Shown here: positions 1-8,146 of the stretch, one piece after another
How the letters are laid out: each line of letters starts with the position of its first letter
How positions within the stretch are numbered: the stretch's first letter is position 1
From: CAXXOK01 sp963675365
Lineage (GTDB): Bacteria; Bacillota; Clostridia; Christensenellales; Aristaeellaceae
DNA length: 64,000 nucleotides
Reading direction: 5' to 3'
NCBI GenBank assembly: GCA_963675365.2
Contig: CAXXVA010000003.1
Location: forward strand, 682,001 to 746,000
Position numbers and translations under genes: made by a program
Notes under the pieces: generated by a model
Database searches by the model: none
Told to the model about the DNA's origin: nothing
Seen by the model: the letters and a program-made list of their open reading frames with translations, nothing else

Positions 1-103
1 GAGTTGCGGTGGGGGATGCGGTATCGCTGCCGGTAGTGGTGCAACCCTGTAACACCAGCACAGCGGCAAGCAGCAGCACGATGGTGAAAATGGTTTTCTT
101 CAT
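1..103 (-). CDS. Lipoprotein, N-terminal part only (cut by window edge)
   Basis: The gene starts at the ATG on the minus strand at 103, seven bases after an AGAAGGAGAC ribosome binding site (111-120), and runs off the left end. The visible 34 residues are a classic type II signal peptide: MKKT, a leucine/valine/alanine-rich core, then the lipobox LQGC with Cys21, followed by a Thr/Ser/Gly-rich linker (TTTGSDTASPTAT). The mature protein should be lipid-anchored outside the membrane. Nothing of the folded domain is in the window, so the function is unknown. Solute-binding proteins and small surface lipoproteins often start this way. The gene has its own promoter with a dyad over the -10, so it is probably regulated separately from the symporter operon upstream of it. 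Confidence 0.8.
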   Translation of the reverse strand, partial: MKKTIFTIVLLLAAVLVLQGCTTTGSDTASPTAT

Positions 104-170
104 GTTGTTTGTCTCCTTCTATCCATGTCGCAGGGGATATGGGTGTAGATACGGCAAACGATTTGATTGC

Positions 171-199
171 AGTATACCATGTATACTGGACCGAAACAA
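171..199 (-). promoter_or_regulatory. Promoter with overlapping operator-like dyad for the lipoprotein gene
   Basis: On the minus strand, TTGTTT (199-194) and TATACT (176-171) are 17 bp apart, with an extended -10 (TGGTATACT). A perfect dyad, AGTATAC-CAT-GTATACT (171-187), covers the -10, which is a usual repressor position. The regulator is not identifiable. Confidence 0.5.
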
Positions 200-214
200 T
201 CCGGGCGAAACACA

Positions 215-246
215 AAGCGCGGGATTCTATGCCGAATCCCGCGCTT
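215..246 (-). terminator. Rho-independent terminator after the symporter gene
   Basis: The inverted repeat GCGCGGGATTC / GAATCCCGCGC (217-227 and 234-244, six-base loop) is followed on the minus strand by a T-rich run (TTTGTGTTT). It lies just beyond the symporter stop codon at 270. Confidence 0.65.
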
Positions 247-269
247 GTTACATTGTTTGATTTTTCGAA

Positions 270-2147
270 TTATGCTTTTTCCGCAGCGTCCTTCTTTTTC
301 GTCAGCAGGGAGACGACGACCAGAGTCAGGAAGCTCAGCGGAACGGAGATGATGGCGGGGTTGTCGATCGGCATGGGTGCTGTGACGTTGACCAGATGGT
401 ACACGTCGTTGTATGTGCTCTGGGACAATAGGATGATAAGCATTGCCGAGACAAGGCCCACGATGATGGACGCGATAACGCCCTTGGCCGTGGTCCGCTT
501 CCAGAACAGCACCATGATAATCGCGGGCAGGTTGGCCGACGCGGCGACGGCAAACGCCCAGCCGACCAGGAAGCTGACGTTGAGGTTCTTAAACAGAATG
601 CCCAGCACAATGGCGACGCAGCCCACGGCGATCGCGGCGATTTTGCCGATGCTGACCTCCATTTTGTCGGACAGCTTGCTGCGCTTGCCGGTGCCGATCA
701 AATCGTGTACCACCGCGCCGGAGGAAGCCACCAGCAGGCCGCTTACGGTACCGAGCACCGTTGCAAACGCGATGGCGGAGATAATCGCGAAGATCGCCAC
801 GCTGAAGTTTTTGGCCAGCAGCGGCGCGGCCATGTTGGAGTTCGTCAGGTCCAGTCCGCCGCCGATCATTGAGCCGAAGCCAAGGAACAGTGTCAGGATG
901 TAGAAAAACCCGATCGAGACAATCGCGATGATGGTGGATTTGCGCGCGGCGGCCGGGTTTTTGACCGTGTAATACCGGATCAGAATATGCGGCAGCGCCG
1001 CGGTGCCGAAGAACAGCGCAAGCATCAGGGAGATGAAGTTAAGCTTATGCTTGGTCGTGTCCAGGGGGAATTTCTGCCCGGGCTGCAGCACCTCCGCGCC
1101 GGAGGTGGGATGCTGGTAATAGATGGTGATTTTGTCTCCGTCGTCCATGACGATGGCCTTGTCCCAGCGGACGACGGTGCTTTCCTTGATGGTGCCAAGG
1201 AAGGCAAACGGTCCGACGGCGCCTGTCTGCGTGTTTTGCACGCCGCCGATATCCGTCAGGTTGCCCACCTGGAAGAACTTGCCGTCTTCCTTGGGCGCGC
1301 CGTTATAAAGCACCGCGCCGTTAGATTTGTCGGTAATAAACAGCGTTTCCTCCAAAAGACCGTTTTGGGCGTTATACGCCCAGACGCTCTGATCACCTTC
1401 TACCGAGCGCACCGCGACGAAGAGGTGATCTCCGACTGTCCATTCGTTTTCCACGGTATAGTTCGGATCGGCAAGCGTTATGCCGTCTTCCTGTACGCTT
1501 GCCACCTCGAGCGTTTTATACTCGCCGGTGAACAAACCCTTGTTGAGTACCAGGAACACCAAAACGCACGAGAAAATAATTAAAAGCGCGCCTTTTAAGA
1601 ATTGCACGTAGGTCGTCGACGCCATGCCAGCCGTGGCAACGATGAAGATTACCACCGCGCCGACCAGTACCACGCCAAGCCAATGCGGCCAGCCAAGCAG
1701 CGGCGTGACCAGCGAGCCCGCGCCGACCATTTGCGGAATCAGGTAGAACACCGAAACAATCAGCGTGCTGATGCCCGCTGCGATTTTGATGCCTTTGGAT
1801 TTGAACTTGGAATCCAGCGCATCGGCAAAGGTGTATTTGCCCATGCGCTTGAGCGGCTCGGCGACCACGAACAGCGCGACCATCCAGCCCGCCAGATACC
1901 CGATGGAATATAAAAAGCCGTCAAACCCGTAAAACGCGATCATGCCGCAGATCCCAAGGAACGAAGCGGCGGACAGGTAGTCGCCAGCGAACGCGATGCC
2001 GTTGACCACCCAGGGCACGGAGCCGCCCGCGGTGTAGAACCCCTTTGCGCTCTGCGAGCGCTTGGCGAAATACCTGGATATCAGCAGTACGAACGCTACG
2101 AAGGAAAAGAAGATGATGATGGCCCAGATGGAAGGTTGGTAATTCAT
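270..2147 (-). CDS. actP: Sodium/solute symporter, acetate permease (ActP) type
   Basis: A 625-residue polytopic membrane protein of the sodium:solute symporter (SSS) family, closest in feel to the cation/acetate symporter ActP. The N-terminal helix is followed by the stretch GFYTAGGSVPWVVNG and then NGIAFAGDYLSAASFLG (about residues 49-65), which is typical of ActP-like carriers. Substrates known for the group are short monocarboxylates such as acetate; the actual substrate here is inferred. The ATG at 2147 follows GAGGAGGAAG at good distance and overlaps the stop of the DUF485 gene by 4 bp, the usual yjcH-actP arrangement. Unusual: about 165 residues (roughly 205-370) are inserted between two membrane segments as a hydrophilic, probably extracytoplasmic domain. 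Confidence 0.85.
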   Translation of the reverse strand: MNYQPSIWAIIIFFSFVAFVLLISRYFAKRSQSAKGFYTAGGSVPWVVNGIAFAGDYLSAASFLGICGMIAFYGFDGFLYSIGYLAGWMVALFVVAEPLKRMGKYTFADALDSKFKSKGIKIAAGISTLIVSVFYLIPQMVGAGSLVTPLLGWPHWLGVVLVGAVVIFIVATAGMASTTYVQFLKGALLIIFSCVLVFLVLNKGLFTGEYKTLEVASVQEDGITLADPNYTVENEWTVGDHLFVAVRSVEGDQSVWAYNAQNGLLEETLFITDKSNGAVLYNGAPKEDGKFFQVGNLTDIGGVQNTQTGAVGPFAFLGTIKESTVVRWDKAIVMDDGDKITIYYQHPTSGAEVLQPGQKFPLDTTKHKLNFISLMLALFFGTAALPHILIRYYTVKNPAAARKSTIIAIVSIGFFYILTLFLGFGSMIGGGLDLTNSNMAAPLLAKNFSVAIFAIISAIAFATVLGTVSGLLVASSGAVVHDLIGTGKRSKLSDKMEVSIGKIAAIAVGCVAIVLGILFKNLNVSFLVGWAFAVAASANLPAIIMVLFWKRTTAKGVIASIIVGLVSAMLIILLSQSTYNDVYHLVNVTAPMPIDNPAIISVPLSFLTLVVVSLLTKKKDAAEKA

Positions 2148-2434
2148 TTGGCTTCCTCCTCTTCCTCTTCAACGTTCATGCGTTTTTCACACCTTGCGCA
2201 CAGGAAATTGTAAACCAGCGCAAGGACGACGGCGAATACGATCAGAAACAGACCATAGAAGATGGCCAGATTGATGTTGCCGATGTCCAAGCCCATCGTC
2301 TCGGGGGAGAACGCCGTGATCACGATGAAGCCCGCATAGACGATGGTGTAGATCAGAAACATCCAAAGCCCGAGTTTTGCTTTGTACGGGGCCGCGCAGT
2401 CTTTTTTGTCTTCGGTTACATTTTCATGCTGCAT
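2144..2434 (-). CDS. DUF485 (YjcH-like) small membrane protein
   Basis: A 96-residue protein with two membrane helices (about residues 22-46 and 59-82), a cytosolic Cys pair near the end of helix 2 (LCARCEKR) and an acidic C-terminal tail with seven glutamates. DUF485 proteins are the constant small partners of ActP-type symporters; whether they act as subunits is not settled. I chose the ATG at 2434 because AAAAGGTGG sits 8 bases upstream; an in-frame GTG further up would overlap that site. The gene overlaps the symporter start by 4 bp, so the two are translationally coupled. Confidence 0.75.
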   Translation of the reverse strand: MQHENVTEDKKDCAAPYKAKLGLWMFLIYTIVYAGFIVITAFSPETMGLDIGNINLAIFYGLFLIVFAVVLALVYNFLCARCEKRMNVEEEEEEAK

Positions 2435-2477
2435 CAAAAAAACCACCTTTTCAATTTGATAAGTGCGAAGGAACGTT

Positions 2478-2504
2478 GTTTATGCGCTCGTTTATGCGCA
2501 TAAA
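2478..2504. repeat. Tandem GTTTATGCGC repeats, second copy inside a palindrome
   Basis: GTTTATGCGC occurs at 2478-2487 and again at 2490-2499, a 12-bp period. The second copy is half of the perfect palindrome TTTATGCGCATAAA (2491-2504). It lies in the 5' leader of the symporter operon, downstream of the predicted start of transcription, so it could be a repressor site. Confidence 0.5.
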
Positions 2505-2521
2505 TTTTCAATATAAGAGCC

Positions 2522-2550
2522 AATATACTACCGTGGCAACGATTTTGCAA
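2522..2550 (-). promoter_or_regulatory. Promoter of the DUF485-symporter operon
   Basis: On the minus strand TTGCAA (2550-2545) and TATATT (2527-2522) are separated by 17 bp. The predicted transcript would begin near 2515, about 80 bases before the DUF485 start. Confidence 0.5.
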
Positions 2551-2734
2551 GCGAAATGTAAACACATACTCCGAAGGCGACAAGCGGCGCAACTGCAATA
2601 GAAAAAGGCGTTTGTGCACGAGGTGCATCGCTAAATTGTTACGGAAATTTAGATAATCGGTGAATGCATTCACCGGAAATGCCGGAGAGACGGAGCGGTT
2701 ATGCATTGAATGAGTTGAATAAAAAACACACAGA

Positions 2735-2749
2735 GTATGGTATAATAAG
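2735..2749 (+). promoter_or_regulatory. Extended -10 promoter of the PHP-nucleotidyltransferase gene
   Basis: GTATGGTATAATAAG contains an extended -10 (TG-G-TATAAT, 2738-2746) without a good -35. The same 15 bases occur in the promoter of the two-component system on the minus strand (13113-13127). Transcription would start near 2753. Confidence 0.6.
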
Positions 2750-2804
2750 CGGAGTATGCCGTACGGACAAATGCGAAACACTGCGGTGCAAGCCAGAGGT
2801 CAGT

Positions 2805-5693
2805 ATGAAAAAACAGCGAAGCAAGACTCCGGATCAGAATCGAACCCCAATGTCCGATGCGCAGGACGAGGCGGCGATACGTGTCGACCTGCACTGCCAT
2901 TCGTCCTGGAGCGACGGCACCCTGCCGCCTGCAGAGGTTGCGTATGCGATGGCTCAAAACGGCGTCAGGATCGCTTCGCTGACCGATCATGACACCATCA
3001 TGGGCCTGAAGGCTTTTCAGAGCGCACTCGCGCAGTACGATATCGGGTATATCTCGGGCGCCGAAATCACGGCAAACCACCAGGGCGAAACGCTGCATAT
3101 TTTAGCGTACGGCTTTGACGAGGAAAACGACACGCTGAAAACCCTGTTCAACGGCAAGTCCGTCACGGTGTCGGACGAACTGGTACAGCCCGAACACAGG
3201 AGTGCCGCGGACGTGATCGGGATCATTCACCGCGCGGGCGGCGTCGCGGTGCTTGCGCATCCCCTGAAGACACAGCCGGATATGCAGAAGCTTACCAAGC
3301 TGGTCGGCGAGCTCAAGACGATGGGGCTTGACGGCATCGAAGCGTTGTACGGGCCTAACACGCAGGAGCAGAACGACATGCTTCTTGCGCTGGCCGGAGA
3401 ACAGAATCTGGCCGCGTCAATGGGAACGGATTTTCATGATCTGGCGACGGATACGCCCGGCATTACTGTAGATAGGAAAGCCTGGGACGCTTTTCGGGAC
3501 GCGCTTTTACACACGCCGTTTGCCATGCAAGCCGCCGGGGCGCAAAGCGACGGTAAAAAGAAACGGAACGAATGGTTTTCCTTTTCCCTGAATATTATAC
3601 TGCCGGCGGTGCTTTCGCTGGCTTTATTCGTGGTCTCGCTGTTTGTGTTCTTCCTGCCGTATTTCGAGCATACGCTCATGAACATCAAGCGGGAAAACAT
3701 CCGGCAATTGTCCCAGGCGGCCTACGGCGTGCTTAACGAGGCGGTGGAGGAAGTGAACGCTGGGCGAATGACGCTTTTGGAGGCGCAGGCGCTGGCCAAG
3801 GATCGTATCTCGGCGATGCGCTACGGCGTGGACGATAAGGATTACTTCTGGATTCAGGACCTCACGCCCCGTATCCTGATGCACCCGTACCGAACGGATC
3901 TTAATAACCAGGACGTATCGGATTTCACCGACGCGGAGGGAAACCGGATCTTTGTGGAGTTTGCCGAGCTGGCGCAAAGGGAAGGCGAGGGGTACATCAG
4001 TTACGTCTGGCAATGGATGGACGATCCCGGCAGGGTGGAGGCCAAGGAATCCTACATCCGATATTTCGAGCCCTGGGGCTGGATTATCGGCACGGGTATT
4101 TACACCAACGACGTCCAGACCGAGATCAGCACTCTGCGCGGATATATTGTCGTCATTTCGGGCGGCGTGATGGGCATCGTGCTGGTTCTGCTCATCTACC
4201 TGATCCATCACGGCATAGTTCTGGAACGGTCGAGGCTGGACGCCGAAAAGCTGCTGCTCGAATCCACGCACCGTTATAAAGCGCTGTCCGAAGCTGCTAC
4301 CGAAGGCGCGCTGTTTGTCGCGGGCGGGCGCTGCCGGTATGCCAACGCCGTCGTATACGAAATCCTCGGCTGCGCGTACGGCAGGATTGATCTGCTGTAT
4401 CTCCGGGACGTTTTTCCCGAGGTCGAGGAAAACGCGCAGTGGCTGCAATTGCTGCGTGGTGAGGGGCAGGAAGGCGCGGAGAGTACCGTAGACGGCGTCA
4501 TCAAGCGCTGCGACGGAAGCCTGATTCCGTGCACCCTGACCGTCAAGCACGACGTGAGCGACTCCATCGACGGCTTGATGATTCTCGTCAGGCGCAAAAC
4601 AGAGCGCGGAGGCCACACCGGGTCGCGGGCGGCGCTGAACCGGCTTCTGCACATCCCCGGGATGATGGCGTCGGATCTGGCTGAGGCGATCGTCAACGCG
4701 GATAAGCCGTTCCAAATCGCGTCGCTGTGTAAAAAAACGCCGGAATTTGTACAGTCGCTTTTGGAAAACGGTACGTCGTCCATCGCGATCGCAAACATGG
4801 TGGCGCTGATTACCGACATCGCCACCCAAAAGCTGATCGAGCTTGCCATCCGGGAGATCGGCGAGCCGCCGGCGGATTTTGCGTTCCTGGCGCTTGGCAG
4901 CCAGGGCAGGCAGGCGCAGTCGCTGTACAGCGATCAGGACAACGCGCTGATCTATGAGCTGCCGGACGGTAAAAACGAAAAAACATTGCAGGCTTATTTT
5001 ACGAAGCTTGCGACTGTGGTATGCGACAATCTGGAGGCGGCGGGTTATGTAAAGTGCAGAGGCGGTATGATTGCCGCCAACCCGAAGTGGTGCAAACCGG
5101 TCGCCGTATGGAAGTCCGATTTCAAAAAGAGAATCCGGGAAGGCGAACAAAAGCAGATTATGGAGTTTTCCACGCTGTTGGATCTCCGCACAGTCTACGG
5201 CAACGGCATGCTGGAAGACGAAATCCGCGCGTTCGTGTATGCGGAAATCATGGATGACCGCCAGTTCATTAAGCTGCTGGCGCAAAACGCCGTGGGCTTC
5301 AAAACGCCGCAGCGCCTGTTCGGCGGCATCATATCGGCCGGCAGCGACGGGATCGACATCAAAACGCCGGAGATCGCCATCGTATGCTTTGCCAGGCTTT
5401 ACGCCATACGGCATGCGATTAAGGAACCCAACACATTAAAGCAGCTTGACGCCATCAAGCGCCTTGGCGTGATTTCAGAGGCGCGGCACCGGGAGATCGT
5501 GGATTCGTACGAGCTTTTGTTAAGGCTCAGACTCTGGAACCAAATCCTGTCCATCGAGAGAAACGAAAAGCTCGACAACTTTATCGATCCTGACAGGCTC
5601 GGCAAGGTGGAAAGCGCGGCGCTCAAGGAAAGCTTCAAAGAGATCGAAGCCATGCAGGGCGTGATCGAGCGCGATTACCTGGGGCTGGTATAG
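2805..5693 (+). CDS. Membrane PHP phosphoesterase-Cache-PAS-nucleotidyltransferase (DUF294) fusion
   Basis: A 962-residue multidomain protein. Order by eye: PHP metal-phosphoesterase (about 26-215) with HCH (30-32), TDHD, GAE, LAHP and TDFH metal-ligand motifs as in TrpH-type nucleotide phosphatases; membrane helix (about 260-287); single Cache-like sensor with DYFWIQD and WGWIIGTGIY (about 295-435); membrane helix (about 447-468); PAS-like domain (about 488-596); then a GlnD/DUF294 nucleotidyltransferase with GSQGR and DQD (Asp710, Asp712) and its helical C-terminal domain. The PHP and nucleotidyltransferase both lie in the cytosol, the Cache outside. Start at ATG 2805 because AGAGGT precedes it and the promoter is at 2741; longer frames would begin upstream of the transcript. 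In the usual GRxEQ motif the Glu is replaced (GRQAQ). Known family members lack the PHP part as far as I recall. Function inferred: ligand-gated nucleotide or protein-nucleotidyl signalling. Confidence 0.8.
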   Translation: MKKQRSKTPDQNRTPMSDAQDEAAIRVDLHCHSSWSDGTLPPAEVAYAMAQNGVRIASLTDHDTIMGLKAFQSALAQYDIGYISGAEITANHQGETLHILAYGFDEENDTLKTLFNGKSVTVSDELVQPEHRSAADVIGIIHRAGGVAVLAHPLKTQPDMQKLTKLVGELKTMGLDGIEALYGPNTQEQNDMLLALAGEQNLAASMGTDFHDLATDTPGITVDRKAWDAFRDALLHTPFAMQAAGAQSDGKKKRNEWFSFSLNIILPAVLSLALFVVSLFVFFLPYFEHTLMNIKRENIRQLSQAAYGVLNEAVEEVNAGRMTLLEAQALAKDRISAMRYGVDDKDYFWIQDLTPRILMHPYRTDLNNQDVSDFTDAEGNRIFVEFAELAQREGEGYISYVWQWMDDPGRVEAKESYIRYFEPWGWIIGTGIYTNDVQTEISTLRGYIVVISGGVMGIVLVLLIYLIHHGIVLERSRLDAEKLLLESTHRYKALSEAATEGALFVAGGRCRYANAVVYEILGCAYGRIDLLYLRDVFPEVEENAQWLQLLRGEGQEGAESTVDGVIKRCDGSLIPCTLTVKHDVSDSIDGLMILVRRKTERGGHTGSRAALNRLLHIPGMMASDLAEAIVNADKPFQIASLCKKTPEFVQSLLENGTSSIAIANMVALITDIATQKLIELAIREIGEPPADFAFLALGSQGRQAQSLYSDQDNALIYELPDGKNEKTLQAYFTKLATVVCDNLEAAGYVKCRGGMIAANPKWCKPVAVWKSDFKKRIREGEQKQIMEFSTLLDLRTVYGNGMLEDEIRAFVYAEIMDDRQFIKLLAQNAVGFKTPQRLFGGIISAGSDGIDIKTPEIAIVCFARLYAIRHAIKEPNTLKQLDAIKRLGVISEARHREIVDSYELLLRLRLWNQILSIERNEKLDNFIDPDRLGKVESAALKESFKEIEAMQGVIERDYLGLV

Positions 5694-5731
5694 CCGGGCG
5701 CTGGATACGCTGGGAAAAGGAGGATGGTCAT

Positions 5732-6376
5732 TTGAGCCGGGACAGCAGCGAAACGCTTTTTAATTTCATCGCGCCGGTTTACCGCCTGTTTTACCATAAG
5801 CAGAAGCGGCAGTTTACGCAGGTTCTGCTAGAGACTGCCGGAGAACTGGATTTGACGGTCTACGATACCATACTCGACGTGGGATGCGGCACGGGGGCGC
5901 TGTGCGCGACGCTGCATGCGCACGGGCTTCAAACAACCGGCGTCGATACGGCGCAGGGGATGCTCAACACCGCGATCCGCAATCCCGAAAACCGGGGCGT
6001 CGGCTTCCAAAAAATCACTGCAGGGGAGCCGCTCCCATTCCAGGATAAGCAGTTCGACGTTTCCATCGCGTCCTACGTCGCCCACGGGATGGGGCATGAA
6101 CAGCGTAAGCGGCTGTACGCTGAAATGGGCAGGGTATCCAGGCACAAGGTGATCATCTACGATTATAACCAGCACAGAAGACCGTTGACCTCGCTGATCG
6201 AATGGCTGGAGCGCGGCGATTATTTCCGTTTTATCAAAACCGCCGAAACGGAGATGCGGGATTGTCTGTCCGAAATGGGCACCTGCTTTGCCGCGGTGCA
6301 GGTGATCGGAGTCGGCGAACATGCGGCCTGGTACGTGTGCGATCCCGCTGAACAGGACGACAGAGGAGAAGTATGA
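5732..6376 (+). CDS. Class I SAM-dependent methyltransferase
   Basis: A 214-residue Rossmann-fold methyltransferase. The SAM-binding motif I is LDVGCGTGAL (residues 48-57), motif II VDTAQGML follows, and the fold continues with a region giving VIIYDYNQ near residue 142. It resembles the UbiE/SAM methyltransferase group; the substrate cannot be read from the sequence. It begins with TTG at 5732, preceded at 8 bases by AAAAGGAGG (5715-5723); the ATG at 5724 hits a stop after two codons. The gene follows the PHP fusion by 38 bp and overlaps the next gene by ATGA, so it probably works with the tocopherol-cyclase-like protein. Confidence 0.8.
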   Translation: MSRDSSETLFNFIAPVYRLFYHKQKRQFTQVLLETAGELDLTVYDTILDVGCGTGALCATLHAHGLQTTGVDTAQGMLNTAIRNPENRGVGFQKITAGEPLPFQDKQFDVSIASYVAHGMGHEQRKRLYAEMGRVSRHKVIIYDYNQHRRPLTSLIEWLERGDYFRFIKTAETEMRDCLSEMGTCFAAVQVIGVGEHAAWYVCDPAEQDDRGEV

Positions 6377-7467
6377 AGGAAAACTCGAGGCAATACCGGA
6401 CCATGCGTTTTCAGAACCTGCACAGAAAACACTATTTTGAAGGCTGGTACTATAAAATGGTCTCTCCGGACGAGAGAACCGTGCTGTGCTTCATCCCCGG
6501 CGTAAGCGTTGCCGGAGGGGTAAAGAGCTTCTTTATACAGGCGATCCTGGCGGAAAAAACCGGCGAAGACTGGCGGCAGACGACGGACTGGCTGGATGCC
6601 ACAGACTTTCATACGCAGGACGAACCCTTCGTTGCGCAGATAGGCGGGAACCGTTTCAGGCGGGACGGCATAACCGTCTCCTTTCAAGGCGAGCGGATCA
6701 AGGCGTCCGGCGAGCTAAAATTTTCGGGCCTCCTGGCGCCGCCCGCGTCTTGTTGGGCGCCGACGGTGATGGGCCCGTTTCACTATCTGCCCGGCATGGA
6801 GTGCATCCACAGCGTCGTCAGCCTGAGCCACGGTATCGAGGGCGCGCTGGATTTAGGCGGCAGGCGTGTGGATTTCACCGGCGGCAAGGGGTATATCGAA
6901 AAGGACTGGGGCAGTTCGTTTCCAAGGCGCTACGTATGGCTGCAATCCAATCATTTTACCGGGGATACGGCCCTGTTTTTTTCCTGGGCGGATATCCCTG
7001 TGCTCGGAATGAACTTTCAGGGGTATATCGCGCACCTGTTTTATAAAGGAAAACATTACCGCTACGCCACTTATACGCGCGGCGGCTGTAAGCTGCAAAC
7101 GGCGGGCCGATCCGTGGAGATCGCGCTGACCAATCATCATAGCGAGCTAAGGATTGAAGCGCGGCAAGCCGCCGGCGCGGAACTGCGCGCGCCGTATCAG
7201 GGGCGGATGACCCATACGATCAAGGAAGGCCTGTACGGCAAGCTGTCGTTTTGCCTGAAGGAGAACGGAGAGAACTTTCTGCGTTGTGAACAAACCGAAA
7301 CCGCCGGCGTAGAGCTGGTGATGGCGAAGGGAAAGACGGATAATCTGCGCTCCGATCCGGTTTCGATCCGCAGGCCTGAAATCGGGCCGAAGATTCTTGA
7401 CAAGAAAATACCGGGTCATTTCGATATACCCGTTTCAGGCTGTATGGATGAATTATACTTCCCCTGA
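6373..7467 (+). CDS. Tocopherol cyclase-like protein
   Basis: A 364-residue protein of the tocopherol cyclase family. Diagnostic motifs are FEGWYYK (22-28), GYIEKDWG (173-180) and WLQSNHF (189-195). In plants and cyanobacteria this fold closes the chromanol ring of vitamin E; in Firmicutes homologues exist without tocopherol synthesis and their role is unknown, perhaps a lipid- or quinone-like ligand. No signal peptide is visible, so it should be cytosolic. The start ATG overlaps the methyltransferase stop (ATGA at 6373), which means coupled translation; plant tocopherol pathways also pair a methyltransferase with the cyclase, so the pairing here is suggestive but unproven. Its 3' end overlaps the convergent B3/B4 gene by 15 bp. 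Confidence 0.8.
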   Translation: MKENSRQYRTMRFQNLHRKHYFEGWYYKMVSPDERTVLCFIPGVSVAGGVKSFFIQAILAEKTGEDWRQTTDWLDATDFHTQDEPFVAQIGGNRFRRDGITVSFQGERIKASGELKFSGLLAPPASCWAPTVMGPFHYLPGMECIHSVVSLSHGIEGALDLGGRRVDFTGGKGYIEKDWGSSFPRRYVWLQSNHFTGDTALFFSWADIPVLGMNFQGYIAHLFYKGKHYRYATYTRGGCKLQTAGRSVEIALTNHHSELRIEARQAAGAELRAPYQGRMTHTIKEGLYGKLSFCLKENGENFLRCEQTETAGVELVMAKGKTDNLRSDPVSIRRPEIGPKILDKKIPGHFDIPVSGCMDELYFP

Positions 7468-8127
7468 ATAGACGGCCAATTCCAGGGTTTCGCTTTGGGG
7501 TGAAAGCAACTGTATTCTTGCTTCCAAAGCATGCAGGGCGCTGTCGACGGCGTCCTTTTCTACGCCCGGCGGGGCGTAGAGGGTGAACAGCACGCCCGTG
7601 GTGGAAGCGGTCATTTTGCTGTGCAGGTCAGGCCCGCGCAGGATGCTGGAAATCACCTGATTCCCGCTCATGACCATCAGGTCGTTTTGGACCGTCGTTA
7701 CGTCTTTCCCGGAAATGGACTGAAAACGCTCGTTTCCGGTCGACAGGCACAGCCGCAGAGACGTTTCAAGGGCATCCAGGTCGTGTCCGGCGGTCAGGAT
7801 CATGCTTTCCAACTCGGTCAGGAACATCGCCGATAAAAGCCCGGATGCGGTGCTTACCGTCCGTTTGCCGGATAAAACGCTTTCCAGCTGACCAAGCACA
7901 TGGTAGCTGTATCCGAACTTTTTGTAGTAGTCGGTATAGGTTTGCACCGGATGCAGTGCCTTAAGCTGCGCGCGATCCAGATGCCAGAACCGTGCGCGGA
8001 TCGCCTCCACGGCTTGAGATACAGACGACGCATCCATCGGCGTTTTTGCGTCCACATTGCGCATGGCGAGCACGCCCATCTGCGCGCCAGGATAGCGCTG
8101 CGCAACGGCGGGATCGATTTTCAGCAT
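7453..8127 (-). CDS. B3/B4 (tRNA-editing) domain protein
   Basis: A 224-residue stand-alone B3/B4 domain, the fold that forms the editing site of the phenylalanyl-tRNA synthetase beta subunit. The hallmark segments are present: YYKKFGYSYHVLGQLESVL (67-85), then ELESMILTAGHDLD (105-118), GNERFQSISGK, and ISSILRGPD. Free-standing members are thought to deacylate mischarged tRNA or bind amino acids; the activity here is inferred. The ATG at 8127 has GGAGG 7 bases upstream. It is the last gene of the EamA-RidA-B3/B4 operon, 19 bp after the RidA gene, which favours a role in dealing with an unusual or toxic amino acid. Confidence 0.8.
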   Translation of the reverse strand: MLKIDPAVAQRYPGAQMGVLAMRNVDAKTPMDASSVSQAVEAIRARFWHLDRAQLKALHPVQTYTDYYKKFGYSYHVLGQLESVLSGKRTVSTASGLLSAMFLTELESMILTAGHDLDALETSLRLCLSTGNERFQSISGKDVTTVQNDLMVMSGNQVISSILRGPDLHSKMTASTTGVLFTLYAPPGVEKDAVDSALHALEARIQLLSPQSETLELAVYSGEV

Positions 8128-8146
8128 GGCGAACCTCCTGGAATGA

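Larger units (their letters stand above)
2435..2804. other. Divergent intergenic region
   Basis: This 370-bp stretch has no credible gene. It holds the symporter operon promoter (minus strand), a tandem repeat/palindrome in its leader, and the promoter of the PHP fusion gene (plus strand). Roughly 2560-2700 shows nothing I can assign. Confidence 0.6.

Noticed and set aside
3624..5414. Minus-strand open frame of nearly 600 codons opposite the PHP fusion
   Set aside because: No ribosome site and an Arg/His/Gln-rich, domain-free translation; antisense shadow of the real gene.
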